Below are positions 1-7,829 of a DNA stretch of 16,183 nucleotides, in pieces. This DNA is from RGIG1995 sp045587445. GTDB lineage: Bacteria; Bacillota; Clostridia; Oscillospirales; CAG-272. The stretch covers positions 1-16,183 of the forward strand of contig JAZNCH010000006.1 in assembly GCA_045587445.1 (NCBI GenBank). The letters run 5' to 3'. The position numbers were made by a program, and so were the translations under genes. Positions within the stretch are counted from its first letter, which is position 1; each line of letters opens with the position of its first letter. The notes below the pieces were generated by a model. That model was not told where the DNA came from and searched no databases. It saw only the letters and a program-made list of their open reading frames with translations.

Positions 1-1
1 C

Positions 2-355
2 GGAACAATGGAAGTCAACTTTGCAGAACTTTCCGTTGACACAATGAAAATCGGTATGATCGGCGAGGAAGGCGAATCGGAAGCAGAGGGCTACACCATG
101 ATTAAGACAAAGGCGAACATCGAGGAAGGCGATTACGTGCCTAACTTTGCCTTTGTTGGTAAGACTGCAAACGGTGCAAAGGATATTATCGTTATTATGG
201 AAAACGCCCTTTGTACATCCGGTCTTAAAATCGAGGGTAAGCATAAGGAAAATGCGGTTATCAAGCTGACTATGGAAGCATACGCAGAGAACGAAGGCAA
301 TCTCGACAGCGTACCTGTCAAGATTTACTACCCTAAAACAGCGGCGACTGCATAA
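2..355 (+). CDS. Major tail (tube) protein, C-terminal part, 5' cut by window edge
   Basis: This is the C-terminal 117 codons of a protein whose frame is open back to the first bases of the window, so the true start lies upstream. The internal ATG at position 8 has no ribosome binding site and should not be taken as the start. Major tail proteins polymerise as hexameric rings into the siphophage tail tube. The visible segment is rich in alternating beta-strand pattern (KDIIVIMENALC, NAVIKLTMEAYA, VPVKIYYP), as expected for the tube beta-sandwich, and ends with a short Ala/Thr tail. It sits directly before the tail assembly chaperone pair and the tape measure gene, which is the usual place. 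The assignment rests mainly on this position plus the fold-like pattern. Confidence 0.75.
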   Translation, partial: GTMEVNFAELSVDTMKIGMIGEEGESEAEGYTMIKTKANIEEGDYVPNFAFVGKTANGAKDIIVIMENALCTSGLKIEGKHKENAVIKLTMEAYAENEGNLDSVPVKIYYPKTAATA

Positions 356-386
356 GGGTAAAAATAACTAAAAGGAGTAAAGAATA

Positions 387-812
387 ATGGAAACAATTAT
401 GAAAAAAGAAATGGAACCTAAGCCCTATACATTCAAAAAACTGTCGTCAAAGGACGTATTTTTGATGTTCAAAATTATCAGCACAATCGGCATAAATGAG
501 TTTACCGCTTGCTTTGAGAATGGCAACGTACTTAAAGCTATCACAGCTATGACAGACGAGGAAAAGGAAAGCGATACAGGAGCACTTATGGTGGCTTCTA
601 CTGCCCTTCTGGAAGTCGGAAACGTTATCCTTACCAACCTTCCGAAGTGTGAAAAGGAAATCTATCAACTTCTTGTAAACTGTTCAGACATATCAATGTC
701 GAAGCTTACAGCAGAAGGAAACGCCGTTATGTTCATCGAAATGGTGATTGACTTCTTCAAGAAAGAGGAATTTCCGGCTTTTTTCAAGGTTGTTTCAAAA
801 TTGTTCAAGTAG
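387..812 (+). CDS. Tail assembly chaperone gpG
   Basis: This 141-residue protein lies between the major tail protein and the tape measure gene, the position of the lambda G/T-type tail assembly chaperones. Those chaperones bind the tape measure protein and tail tube subunits during assembly and are absent from the virion. The protein is mostly helical with a basic N-terminus (EMEPKPYTFKKLSSKDVFLMFKI) and a Phe/Lys-rich C-terminus. The start ATG is preceded by AAAGGAG with 9 nt spacing. A second in-frame ATG three codons later (MKKEM) is possible. Near the 3' end the codons GCT TTT TTC contain a -1 slippery heptamer at 779-785, and the -1 frame stays open to 1126. A minor fraction of ribosomes should therefore make a gpGT fusion of about 246 residues. 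Function is assigned by synteny, frameshift architecture and size, not by a recognised motif. Confidence 0.8.
   Translation: METIMKKEMEPKPYTFKKLSSKDVFLMFKIISTIGINEFTACFENGNVLKAITAMTDEEKESDTGALMVASTALLEVGNVILTNLPKCEKEIYQLLVNCSDISMSKLTAEGNAVMFIEMVIDFFKKEEFPAFFKVVSKLFK
779..785 (+). promoter_or_regulatory. Programmed -1 frameshift slippery site (T TTT TTC)
   Basis: The heptamer TTTTTTC lies in the correct phase for the upstream frame (T TTT TTC). Both tRNAs can re-pair after a -1 slip (TTT to TTT, TTC to TTT). The frame entered is open from 752 to the TGA at 1124-1126, and the zero frame ends at TAG 810-812. After slipping the product reads FFQGCFKIVQVGEFEFMDLL and continues into the downstream ORF. 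No ribosome binding site of good quality precedes the ATG at 827. Confidence 0.8.
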
Positions 813-826
813 GCGAATTTGAGTTT

Positions 827-860
827 ATGGACTTGCTATTCAAAAGATATGCAAGTCCAT
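827..860 (+). other. 10-bp hairpin that encloses the ATG at 827
   Basis: ATGGACTTGC (827-836) and GCAAGTCCAT (851-860) form a perfect 10-bp stem with a 14-nt loop, followed by a T-rich run. The stem contains the only ATG from which gpT could start on its own. It lies 41 nt after the slip site, too far for a classical frameshift-stimulating stem. Confidence 0.6.
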
Positions 861-1126
861 TTTCTTTTATGGACGGAATGATTCAGACAAACCGATTTGA
901 TGATTTTGTATACAACTTCATCAACACGACGAACAAAGAGAAGGAAGATAAGATCAACTGGGAGTTCTACCTACACAAAGTGTGGGAAGGTTCTTTCAGT
1001 GACTTCAAAACTGAACTTGATGTTAGTCGTGAAAATCAGGAAATGTCCGAAAGAGCTATTGAAACAACCGTCCAACATTCACAGAATATCTTAAATATGT
1101 TCAATCCCGATGAACAAGGGGGGTGA
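827..1126 (+). CDS. Tail assembly chaperone gpT extension, expressed as gpGT fusion
   Basis: This ORF is in the -1 frame relative to gpG and is most probably translated only as the C-terminal part of the gpGT frameshift protein. In that reading the coding part begins at about 785 after the slip site and adds 113 residues. If it started at the ATG at 827 it would be 99 residues, but that ATG has no convincing Shine-Dalgarno sequence and is buried in a perfect 10-bp hairpin (827-860). In lambda, the T domain recruits the tail tube protein while G coats the tape measure protein. The sequence is acidic at its C-terminus and carries aromatic residues (NWEFYLHKVWEGSFSDF). Its stop codon overlaps the GTG proposed as the tape measure start. 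Confidence 0.75.
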   Translation: MDLLFKRYASPFSFMDGMIQTNRFDDFVYNFINTTNKEKEDKINWEFYLHKVWEGSFSDFKTELDVSRENQEMSERAIETTVQHSQNILNMFNPDEQGG

Positions 1127-4100
1127 ACCACTTGGAACTGTTTAGACTATTAGGAAGAATAGTTATAGACAATGCTGACGCAAACAGGGCTTTACACGAT
1201 ACGTCAAGTCAGGCAAGCGAAACGGCAAACGTCATAAACAGGAGTAATACAAGTACAAGTAATTCAAACAGAACAGCTGGTTCTTCTTGGCGGAACCTTA
1301 GAACCGCTGTAAATGAATACAGGGCACAGGGACTTACAACAAGTCAGGCGTGGCGACAGGCTAACGCTGATATGAGAGCAAGTGCCGGAGAATCCGGGAA
1401 CGCTATTACAAGGACTTTTTCCAGCATTGCAAAAGTAGTGGGAACAACCTTTGCAGTAAGTAAACTGGTAAGCTTCGGCAAGGGCTGTATAGATGCGGCG
1501 GCTAACGTTGCCGCTACTGAATCACAGTTTTCTCAGGTTTTCGGCAATGTGGAAAAACAGGCAAGCAAGAGCCTTACAGAAATAGCGGACAATGCCGGAA
1601 TTTCTGAAAACAGAATGAAGGGAAGTTTCGTTAAAATTGCCGCCTTTGCGAAAACCACAGGAATGGACTCAGCAGGCTCATTGAAGCTGTCAGAACGTGC
1701 TATGGTTGCCGTTGCTGATAGTGCGGCATTCTATGACCGTTCACTTGAAGATACAACAGAGAGCTTGCAGTCGTTCTTGAAGGGTAACTATGAAAACGAT
1801 GCGGCATTAGGTCTTTCATGTACGGAAACGACACGAAATGCGGCGGCAAATAAATTATATGGTAAGTCATTTAAGGACTTATCAGAGGAACAGAAACAGC
1901 TTACCTTGCTTCAAATGGTTGAAGATGCAAACAAGCTTTCCGGAGCTATGGGACAGGCGGCGAGAGAATCAAACACTTGGACTAATGTAACCGGAAACTT
2001 GAAGCAGGCTTGGACTGATCTGCAAGCTACACTTGGAGCAAAGGTTCTCCCGAAAGTAACTGAAATAGTCGGTAAGCTTGCGGATAAAGTGCAGGGCTTA
2101 GTTGATAAAATGCCGGCACTTCTGGACTGGATGAGTAAGCACAAAACAGAGCTTTCAGCGGTGGGTATCTTTATAGGTGCCTTAGTAACCGCTATAGGCT
2201 TGTATTCTTCCGGTCTTACACTTGCTACTGTAAAAACCACAATTATGACAGCTGCTTCATCTGCATTTGCTTCTGTTATGGCATTTTTAACGGCACCTGT
2301 AACGCTGGTAGTGCTTGCTATAGGTGCATTAATAGCGGCGTTTGTCGTCGCTTATAAGAAGTCAGAGACTTTCAGGGAGTTTATTAATAAACTGAAATCC
2401 GGCTTAATAGAAGGCTTCAATCGCATGAAGGAAGCCGCTATACAGCTGAAAGATAAGCTTGTTGAAGCGTGGGAAAACATAAAGGTAAAAGCCGAACCGG
2501 TAATAAAGTTAGTCAAAGAAAAGTTTGTTGAGGGCTTGGAAAAGCTTAAAATCAAGGCAATTGAGATAAAAGACAGACTTGTTGAAACATGGGGAACTAT
2601 CAAGGAAAAGGCTGAACCTGTTGTTAAATTTATCGTTGAAAACTTCGTCAGAGGTTTAGAAACGCTGAAAAACAAGGCTATTGATATAAAAAATAAACTT
2701 GTTGAAGTGTGGGGCGAAATCTCAAAGAGAGCAGAACCACTTGTAACAGCGATAAAGAAAAACTTAATCGGAGCTTTCGAGGATTTAAGAAACAGAGGTC
2801 AGGCACTTAAAGAACGCTTGCAAGAGCTTCATGAGAAATTCAAACCTATCTCTGATTTTATCGGTGGGGCGTTTAAAACAGCGTGGGAAAATGCTGTAAG
2901 TCTCTTTGAAAAAGCAAAGGGAAAAATTCAGGACGTAACACCGAGTTTTGATACGTTAAAAACGAAAATAGGCGATTTTGCGGAAAACGCTCTGCAAAAG
3001 CTTAATGACGGCATTTCAAAGGTTAGGGATTTCTTTGATAAGCTTTCCGCAAAAGCTGGGGAGCTTTGGGACAATCTCGATCCACTTGTAACGCTTATTC
3101 GTGACAACCTTTTAAGCAACCTACAGAAACTGGGCGAACCTTTAGGAAAAATCAAGGACGCATTTCTCGACGTGGGAAGTGCAATCAAGAATGATTTGCT
3201 TCCTTTCTTGGGTGATACGTTCTTGGAAATCTGGGAATCCCTGAAAGATTTGTTCGTCGTGCTTAAACCTGTATTGGTAGCAGTTGCCGGTGTTCTGGGT
3301 GGTGCTTTAGCGGCGGCAATAGGCGTTATATCAGGCTTAATCAACGGCGTTGTATCAGCTATTTCCGGCTTTGTTGAAGCCTTCTCCGGTGTGGTACAGA
3401 TTGTTTCAAACGTGTTCAAGCTTATCGTCGGAATATTTACCGGCAATGCGGACTTATGCAAAGAAGCTTTACAGGGTATCTGGGACGGCGTATGTGACGT
3501 ATTCGGCGGCTTATGGGATGCTGTTTCAGGTTTTCTCAAAGGCTTTGTTGACGGCGTTGTGGGCTTCTTTAAAGGCTTATGGGATACGCTGGTAGGTCAT
3601 AGCATTGTACCTGACACTATAGACGGCATAGTTAATTGTTTCAGCGGCTTATGGGATAAAGTATCAGGCTTTGTATCTGGTTTTGTTGACAGCGTTGTGA
3701 ACTTCTTCACAGGGCTGAAAGATAAAGCTGTAGAAATTGCCGGAAACATCAAGGATAAAGTCGTTGAGTTCTTCGGCGGTATCAAAGATAAAGCCGGCGA
3801 AATCTGGGGCAATATTAAAAATGCCGCTTCTGAAAAATGGGAATCCATAAAGTCAACTGTATCTGAAAAGGCTTCGGCTATGAAGGATAAGGCGGCGGAA
3901 GCTTTCGGCAATATCAAGGATAAAGCCGGTGAAGTCTGGGAGAACGTGAAAAACGGTGCTTCTGAAAAGTGGGAAGCTATCAAAAACGGCGTATCTGAAA
4001 AGGCTTCGGCGGTCAAGGATAAGGTATCGGCAGCTTTCAATACAGCAAAGGACAAAGCTACATCCGCATTTACAGCGGCAAAAGATAAACTCACAAGCAC

Positions 4101-5442
4101 AGCAGGCACAATTCTTTCAAACGTATCTGAAAAGTTTGAAAGTGTAAAAACAACAGCAGCTGAAAAGTGGGAATCTGTAAAAAGTACTGTATCGGAAAAA
4201 GCAACAGCCTTGAAAAGCAAAGTATCAACAGCATGGGACAACGTAAGAAGCAAAACATCAACAGCCTTTAGCACGGCGAAAGATAAAGCGTCAGCGGCTT
4301 TCTCAACGTTAAAGGATAAAGTATCTTCCTATGCGGAAACAGCCAAAAACAAGGCTTCTACAGCGTGGGAAAACATAAAGAGTAAGACGACAACAGCCTT
4401 TAATACAGCAAAGGATAAGGCTTCGACAGCCTTCTCAGCATTAAAGGATAAAGTATCTTCTCATGCAACAACGGCGAAAAACAAAGCTTCGGCGGCGTGG
4501 GATTCGCTGAAAAATAAAACATCATCGACGTTCAGCTCTGCAAAGGATAAGGCTTCATCTGCCTTTTCAACCTTGAAAAGCAAAGTAACGTCAGCGGCTT
4601 CATCGGCAAAGGATAAAATATCTTCAACATGGGAAACGGTCAAGAGCAAAACATCATCGGCTTTCAATTCGGCAAGGGATAAAGCGGCTTCCGCTTTCTC
4701 GACGCTGAAAAGCAAGGTAAGCAGTACAGCGTCCAGCGTTGCTTCTACCGTTTCAAGCAAATTCAGTTCTGTTAGGGATAAGGTATCATCGTTTACAAGT
4801 GCGGCAAAGGATAAGGCGGTATCTGCTTTCAGCAGTATGAAATCAAACCTTACAAGCAATATCAGCGGCATTGTTTCGACAGTATCAAGCAAGTTCAATT
4901 CAATCAAGGATAAAATCAGCAGTACCATAAATAAGGCAAAGGAAACAGTTACAAGTGCTGTTTCAAAGATTAAAAATGCCTTCAATTTCAGTTGGAAGCT
5001 TCCTGATCTTAAATTACCGCATATCAGCGTAAGCGGCGGTAAAGCTCCTTACGGTATCGGCGGAGCTGGTTCACTTCCGAAATTCTCAATCCAATGGTAC
5101 CGAAAGGCTATGGATAACGCTATGTTGCTTAACAATCCGACAATCTTCGGATATAGTGCGGCAAGTGGCAACTATCTCGGCGGCGGCGAAGCTGGTTCGG
5201 AAGTCGTTGCTGGTTCAGCTACACTCATGAAGATGATTCAGGCGGCAGTATCAGCAGAAAGCGGTAATATGACGTATTACTTGCAAAAGCTTGTACAAAT
5301 ACTTGCTGATTACTTCCCACAGGTACTGGAAGCAATGGAAAGGGATATAGTTATTGACGGTGATGTTGCTTGTGGGGTGCTTGCTCCGAAAATGAATAAG
5401 GCATTAGGAAAAATCAAAGCTCAGGAAGAAAGGGGCAGATAA
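1123..5442 (+). CDS. Tail tape measure protein
   Basis: At up to 1439 residues this is by far the longest protein of the module. The tape measure protein sets tail length and is ejected with DNA at infection; at about 0.15 nm per residue it predicts a tail near 215 nm. The N-terminus is Ser/Thr/Ala-rich and helical. Hydrophobic segments lie at about 343-405 and 710-776, the likely membrane-interacting parts. Residues 431-590 hold four 40-residue repeats, and about 860-1286 form a Lys/Ala/Ser-rich amphipathic region with an 11-residue period. GHSIVPDTI near 827 resembles a short motif common in tape measure proteins. The C-terminus (1290-1439) is globular in composition. GTG 1123 overlaps the gpGT stop and sits against a GGGGGG run. 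TTG at 1132 is the better-spaced alternative start. No lytic domain was seen. Confidence 0.95.
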   Translation: MNHLELFRLLGRIVIDNADANRALHDTSSQASETANVINRSNTSTSNSNRTAGSSWRNLRTAVNEYRAQGLTTSQAWRQANADMRASAGESGNAITRTFSSIAKVVGTTFAVSKLVSFGKGCIDAAANVAATESQFSQVFGNVEKQASKSLTEIADNAGISENRMKGSFVKIAAFAKTTGMDSAGSLKLSERAMVAVADSAAFYDRSLEDTTESLQSFLKGNYENDAALGLSCTETTRNAAANKLYGKSFKDLSEEQKQLTLLQMVEDANKLSGAMGQAARESNTWTNVTGNLKQAWTDLQATLGAKVLPKVTEIVGKLADKVQGLVDKMPALLDWMSKHKTELSAVGIFIGALVTAIGLYSSGLTLATVKTTIMTAASSAFASVMAFLTAPVTLVVLAIGALIAAFVVAYKKSETFREFINKLKSGLIEGFNRMKEAAIQLKDKLVEAWENIKVKAEPVIKLVKEKFVEGLEKLKIKAIEIKDRLVETWGTIKEKAEPVVKFIVENFVRGLETLKNKAIDIKNKLVEVWGEISKRAEPLVTAIKKNLIGAFEDLRNRGQALKERLQELHEKFKPISDFIGGAFKTAWENAVSLFEKAKGKIQDVTPSFDTLKTKIGDFAENALQKLNDGISKVRDFFDKLSAKAGELWDNLDPLVTLIRDNLLSNLQKLGEPLGKIKDAFLDVGSAIKNDLLPFLGDTFLEIWESLKDLFVVLKPVLVAVAGVLGGALAAAIGVISGLINGVVSAISGFVEAFSGVVQIVSNVFKLIVGIFTGNADLCKEALQGIWDGVCDVFGGLWDAVSGFLKGFVDGVVGFFKGLWDTLVGHSIVPDTIDGIVNCFSGLWDKVSGFVSGFVDSVVNFFTGLKDKAVEIAGNIKDKVVEFFGGIKDKAGEIWGNIKNAASEKWESIKSTVSEKASAMKDKAAEAFGNIKDKAGEVWENVKNGASEKWEAIKNGVSEKASAVKDKVSAAFNTAKDKATSAFTAAKDKLTSTAGTILSNVSEKFESVKTTAAEKWESVKSTVSEKATALKSKVSTAWDNVRSKTSTAFSTAKDKASAAFSTLKDKVSSYAETAKNKASTAWENIKSKTTTAFNTAKDKASTAFSALKDKVSSHATTAKNKASAAWDSLKNKTSSTFSSAKDKASSAFSTLKSKVTSAASSAKDKISSTWETVKSKTSSAFNSARDKAASAFSTLKSKVSSTASSVASTVSSKFSSVRDKVSSFTSAAKDKAVSAFSSMKSNLTSNISGIVSTVSSKFNSIKDKISSTINKAKETVTSAVSKIKNAFNFSWKLPDLKLPHISVSGGKAPYGIGGAGSLPKFSIQWYRKAMDNAMLLNNPTIFGYSAASGNYLGGGEAGSEVVAGSATLMKMIQAAVSAESGNMTYYLQKLVQILADYFPQVLEAMERDIVIDGDVACGVLAPKMNKALGKIKAQEERGR
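2413..2892 (+). repeat. Four tandem 120-bp (40-residue) repeats in the tape measure gene
   Basis: Units start at 2413, 2533, 2653 and 2773 with exactly 120-bp spacing. Conserved positions include GLExLKxKAI, IKxxLVExW and KAEPVV. The first three units are clearly alike; the fourth (AFEDLRNRGQ) has diverged. The DNA has drifted more than the protein, so this looks like an old duplication kept in register, consistent with a helical ruler. Confidence 0.85.
4279..4740 (+). repeat. 132-bp (44-residue) superrepeat built from 11-residue units in the tape measure gene
   Basis: Full copies begin at 4279, 4411 and 4543, with a degenerating fourth from 4675. Each 44-residue copy contains four 11-residue units of the form K-[DNS]-K-[AVT]-S-x-A-[FW]-x-x-[AL], for example KDKASTAFSAL. 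The aromatic residue cycles Phe, Tyr/His/Ala, Trp, Phe across the four units. Looser 11-residue periodicity extends from about 3700 to 4980. Confidence 0.85.
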
Positions 5443-5445
5443 ACA

Positions 5446-6111
5446 ATGATAGAAACGGGCGTTAGGTTTACCAATCTTCATTCGTTCAGGGACTTGGATT
5501 TGATACTTTCCCCTTTTACACCGTCGCCGGCACCGGTGAAAACGACATACATTGACGTTCCCGGTGCTGACGGTAGCCTTGACTTAACAGAAGCAAACGG
5601 CGAAATCAAATACGGGAATCGCACCTTTCAGATTAAATTTACAGTTAATCCGGAATCAGAAATGACTTTTGATGAAAAGGTAAGTCAGGTATCAAATGCC
5701 TTGAACGGCAGAGAACGACAGATTATCTTTGACAGGGATTCTGAATATTACTGGTGGGGAAGGTTGACTGTAAACGAATATCTCCAGGACAAAAACATTA
5801 AGCAGCTAACCGTTACAGCAAACGTTGAACCGTATAAGTACAAAATCAAGGAAACACAAAAAACATTCACGCTTTCACCGGAAGAAACAACCATAATTCT
5901 GAAAAACGGCAGAAAGTCTGTTGTTCCGTACATAGAATGTACAGATGATAATACGTCCGTGACATTCGGCGGCACCGGAATTATTGAAGAACATATCCTT
6001 AGTGCCGGAACACACAGATTTCTTGACTGTATACTCAGGGAAGGTGAGAACTATGTGTGGATTTCCGGAACAGGTGAAATAACATTCAGGTATAGAGAGG
6101 GTGATTTGTAA
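5446..6111 (+). CDS. Distal tail protein (Dit, Sipho_tail family)
   Basis: This 221-residue protein has the N-terminal pattern of Dit proteins of Gram-positive siphophages (GVRFTNLHSFRDLDLIL, then VPGADGSLDLTE and the strand NRTFQIKF). Dit forms the hexameric hub at the tail tip that joins the tail tube to the Tal and receptor-binding proteins. Residues 1 to about 130 correspond to the conserved ring-forming domain. The shorter C-terminal part, about 150-221, has the beta-sandwich pattern expected of a galectin-like domain. An AAAGGGG-type ribosome binding site overlaps the end of the tape measure gene, 3 nt of gap separate the two genes, and the stop codon overlaps the next start (TAATG), indicating translational coupling. 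Confidence 0.88.
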   Translation: MIETGVRFTNLHSFRDLDLILSPFTPSPAPVKTTYIDVPGADGSLDLTEANGEIKYGNRTFQIKFTVNPESEMTFDEKVSQVSNALNGRERQIIFDRDSEYYWWGRLTVNEYLQDKNIKQLTVTANVEPYKYKIKETQKTFTLSPEETTIILKNGRKSVVPYIECTDDNTSVTFGGTGIIEEHILSAGTHRFLDCILREGENYVWISGTGEITFRYREGDL

Positions 6112-7829
6112 TGTACACGATAACTTGTGACGGCAATCCTTTGCTTGACCTTCGGCTTGAATCGTTAATCCTTCACAATCCGAAAGTGATAGTTGAAGCG
6201 AATACAGTCGGAAGCTGTTCATTCAAGATATACACTAATCATCCTTACTATCACGAATTGCAGAAATTGAAATCAATTGTTGAGGTAGCTGACGAATACG
6301 GCGTTATTTTCCGTGGCAGAATTACCGATGATACAGTAGATTTCTACAATGGAAAAGCCGTTGACCTTGAAGGGTTAATGGCTTTTTTCAATGATTCGAT
6401 AGTTCGTCCTTATATCTTCCCGGATGATTTTCTGGGAAATGATGAATATATAGCGGCGGCGGAAAGTGGAAATGTCATTGAATTTTTCTTGAAATGGCTG
6501 ATAGACAATCATAATTCACAGGTTGAACCTTTCCAGCGTTTCAAGCTCGGAAAAGTTACTGTTTCTGATCCAAACAACTATTTATCCCGTTCAGATACAG
6601 GCTATAACAGCACGTGGAGCGTTTTAAGTTCAAAGCTTTTCGGCTCTACTTTGGGTGGCTATCTTTGTATCAGATACGAACCGGACGGAAACTATATTGA
6701 CTATTTGCAAGAATTTGAGTTGACAAATTTTCAAGAAATCCGCTTCGGTGAAAACCTGCTTGATATTATAACTGAAACGGATGCAACAACAACCTATTCC
6801 GCTATTATTCCGCTTGGTGTGGAAATCAAAGGAACAGAAGAAAACAACGATACAAAAAAGCTGTTGACAATCTCCGGCATTGCTGACGGCGATATTACAG
6901 ACGATATTGTCAAGGTGGGCGATACGTTATATTCCCGAAGTGCTGTTGATGCTTATGGGTGGATATACGCACCTGTTTCAGAAACAACGTGGGAAGATGT
7001 AACGGAAGAAAGCAACCTTCTGACAAAAGGGCAAAGCTATCTTGAAAATACAGCAATCAGGCTTTCAAGCACAGTTGAGATAAAAGCGGTAGACCTACAC
7101 TATTCCGATTCGCAAATTGAATCATTCCGGATATACCGAAATATCAGGGTTACATCGGAACCACACGAACAGAAAGGAACATTGCCGCTTACTAAACTTG
7201 AAATCGACGTAATCAATCCGCAAAACACAATTATTACTATCGGTAATAAAAAACTGACATTGACGGATATGAACAACCGGCAAATGTCAACGGCAATTGA
7301 CCGAATACAGACAGCGGAAAAGGACGTTGAAGAAACAAGACAGCAAGTATCAGAAGTTAATCAACAGGTGGTAATTGAAACAACAGAAATCCTTAATACC
7401 TGCAATGAGATTATTCTCGGAGCTTTAGAATCCTATGTGAAAACGTCGAATTATGAGGAATTTAAGGAAACTGTTGAAACTCAGCTGTCAATTTTGGCTG
7501 GTGAAATCGTGATGAAGTTTGAAACTACAACAGAACACATTGAGAATGTCAACGGCGATTTACAGCTTACGGTTGATACGCTGGGGAAATACTTTGAATT
7601 TACGGAAAACGGGCTGAAAATCAAGTCCGGCTCAAATGATATGTCATTGACTATTGACAATGATGTTATAACCTTTGAAAAAAACGGTCAGCAGTTCGGC
7701 TGGTGGGACGGTGTTGACTTCCACACCGGAAATATTTTTGTGAATGTTGACGAAAAAGCACAGTTCGGAAACTTTGCTTTTGTTCCCCGTTCTGACGGCT
7801 CTTTGTCATTCTTGAAAGTTGGTGAGTAA
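6111..7829 (+). CDS. Tail-associated hub protein (Tal, prophage endopeptidase tail family)
   Basis: This 572-residue protein follows Dit immediately, as Tal does in lactococcal- and SPP1-like phages, and forms the trimeric hub that closes the tail tip. The N-terminal 380 residues have the gp27/Tal-like composition (VEANTVGSCSFKIYTNHPYY, then RGRITDD and the strand SSTVEIKAVDLHY). Residues about 385-480 are a coiled coil (DRIQTAEKDVEETRQQVSE), followed by ENGLKIKSGSNDMSLTIDND and a beta-rich C-terminus ending LSFLKVGE, typical of minor structural proteins. I see no recognisable lytic active site, so an endopeptidase activity is not claimed. The start overlaps the Dit stop by one base, and its own stop directly abuts the next ATG. 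Confidence 0.85.
   Translation: MYTITCDGNPLLDLRLESLILHNPKVIVEANTVGSCSFKIYTNHPYYHELQKLKSIVEVADEYGVIFRGRITDDTVDFYNGKAVDLEGLMAFFNDSIVRPYIFPDDFLGNDEYIAAAESGNVIEFFLKWLIDNHNSQVEPFQRFKLGKVTVSDPNNYLSRSDTGYNSTWSVLSSKLFGSTLGGYLCIRYEPDGNYIDYLQEFELTNFQEIRFGENLLDIITETDATTTYSAIIPLGVEIKGTEENNDTKKLLTISGIADGDITDDIVKVGDTLYSRSAVDAYGWIYAPVSETTWEDVTEESNLLTKGQSYLENTAIRLSSTVEIKAVDLHYSDSQIESFRIYRNIRVTSEPHEQKGTLPLTKLEIDVINPQNTIITIGNKKLTLTDMNNRQMSTAIDRIQTAEKDVEETRQQVSEVNQQVVIETTEILNTCNEIILGALESYVKTSNYEEFKETVETQLSILAGEIVMKFETTTEHIENVNGDLQLTVDTLGKYFEFTENGLKIKSGSNDMSLTIDNDVITFEKNGQQFGWWDGVDFHTGNIFVNVDEKAQFGNFAFVPRSDGSLSFLKVGE

Noticed and set aside
797..803. Second possible slippery site A AAA TTG
   Set aside because: It does not meet the X XXY YYZ rule, because the second codon could not re-pair after slipping; T TTT TTC at 779-785 does.
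2928..3539. Long open frame on the - strand inside the tape measure gene (and similar ones at 3597-4274 and 4461-4985)
   Set aside because: These are antisense shadows of repetitive Lys/Ala/Ser-rich coding sequence. They lack ribosome binding sites and give low-complexity products.
3700..4980. CRISPR-like periodic repeat
   Set aside because: The periodicity is in the protein (11 and 44 residues), the DNA copies are diverged, and there are no unique spacers between identical repeats.
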